From: an uncultured bacterium
GTDB lineage: Bacteria > Cyanobacteriota > Vampirovibrionia > Gastranaerophilales > Gastranaerophilaceae
Direction: 5' to 3'
NCBI GenBank assembly: GCA_900553205.1
Contig: USCK01000002.1
Span: 1 to 34,628, forward strand
DNA: 34,628 nucleotides
The notes beneath the pieces were generated by a model. It made no database searches, was not told where the DNA came from, and saw nothing but the letters and a program-made list of their open reading frames with translations. Of the stretch, positions 34,615-34,628 are shown piece by piece. The position numbers were made by a program, and so were the translations under genes. Numbering within the stretch: position 1 is the stretch's first letter; every line of letters starts with the position of its first letter.

Positions 34615-34620
34615 ATTATA
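34615..34620 (-). promoter_or_regulatory. Possible -10 element of the efflux operon
   Basis: On the minus strand a perfect TATAAT (34620-34615) lies 23 nt before the TTG start and would give a leader of about 17 nt containing the AGGA ribosome site. Any -35 lies outside the window. Confidence 0.4.
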
Positions 34621-34628
34621 ATCTGCTG

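Overview
The window is 34.6 kb of AT-rich, compact bacterial chromosome with no mobile elements, CRISPR arrays or rRNA. It encodes a Gram-negative envelope: LptC- and LptA-like LPS transport proteins, a giant AsmA/TamB-type protein and a complete RND efflux pump with outer-membrane channel. It also carries anaerobe-type radical-SAM enzymes (HydG and a cysteine-variant BioB). Small unrecognised proteins carry NFTG- or SFKG-like motifs, there is a coiled-coil protein starting MGLSSSQARLL, and an isolated type III export ATPase. Together these suggest a non-photosynthetic gut relative of Cyanobacteria (Gastranaerophilales / 'Melainabacteria'). That placement is inferred from gene content and remembered family resemblance; no search was run.

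Layout. 1-46: the first 15 codons of EF-Tu (tuf, minus) behind a clear sigma70 promoter. 287-1510: two unrecognised proteins. 1681-4661 (plus): hydG, bioB and a DUF1643 gene, probably one operon. 4674-8533: a metallophosphatase, a CDF cation exporter, a lone FliI/SctN-type ATPase and a NifX-like protein with a His-rich tail, closed by a strong terminator. 8707-8779: tRNA-Thr(CGT). 9327-15994 (minus): a tight six-gene unit lptC, lptA, TPR, dprA, topA, aroE. 16129-18254: yjbQ, an unknown protein and pnuC. 18258-25158 (minus): the AsmA-like giant, a MarR regulator and glyS. 25252-26557 (plus): a calpain-like cysteine protease candidate and a secreted cysteine-rich protein. 26612-28445 (minus): yihY and an nrnA-like DHH phosphoesterase, divergent from dciA (28493-28825). 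28874-34591 (minus): the tripartite efflux operon, channel, pump and adaptor.

The strongest unexpected signal is in the gene starts. At least four genes without a Shine-Dalgarno sequence (the CDF gene, lptC, marR, nrnA) carry an extended -10 promoter (TGn plus a TATAAT-like hexamer) ending exactly 6 nt before the ATG. The predicted transcription start is then the A of ATG. The FliI-like gene (9 nt) and the AsmA-like gene (13 nt) are close variants. Other genes, including most small-protein genes, have strong AAAAGGAG-type ribosome sites. This suggests two initiation classes, leaderless and SD-led.

Other points worth a second look are the BioB variant (Ala at a [2Fe-2S] cysteine position and an extra cysteine in the last barrel strand), the orphan export ATPase together with an axial-like coiled-coil protein, the cysteine-rich secreted protein, and the RND pump with altered proton-relay positions.
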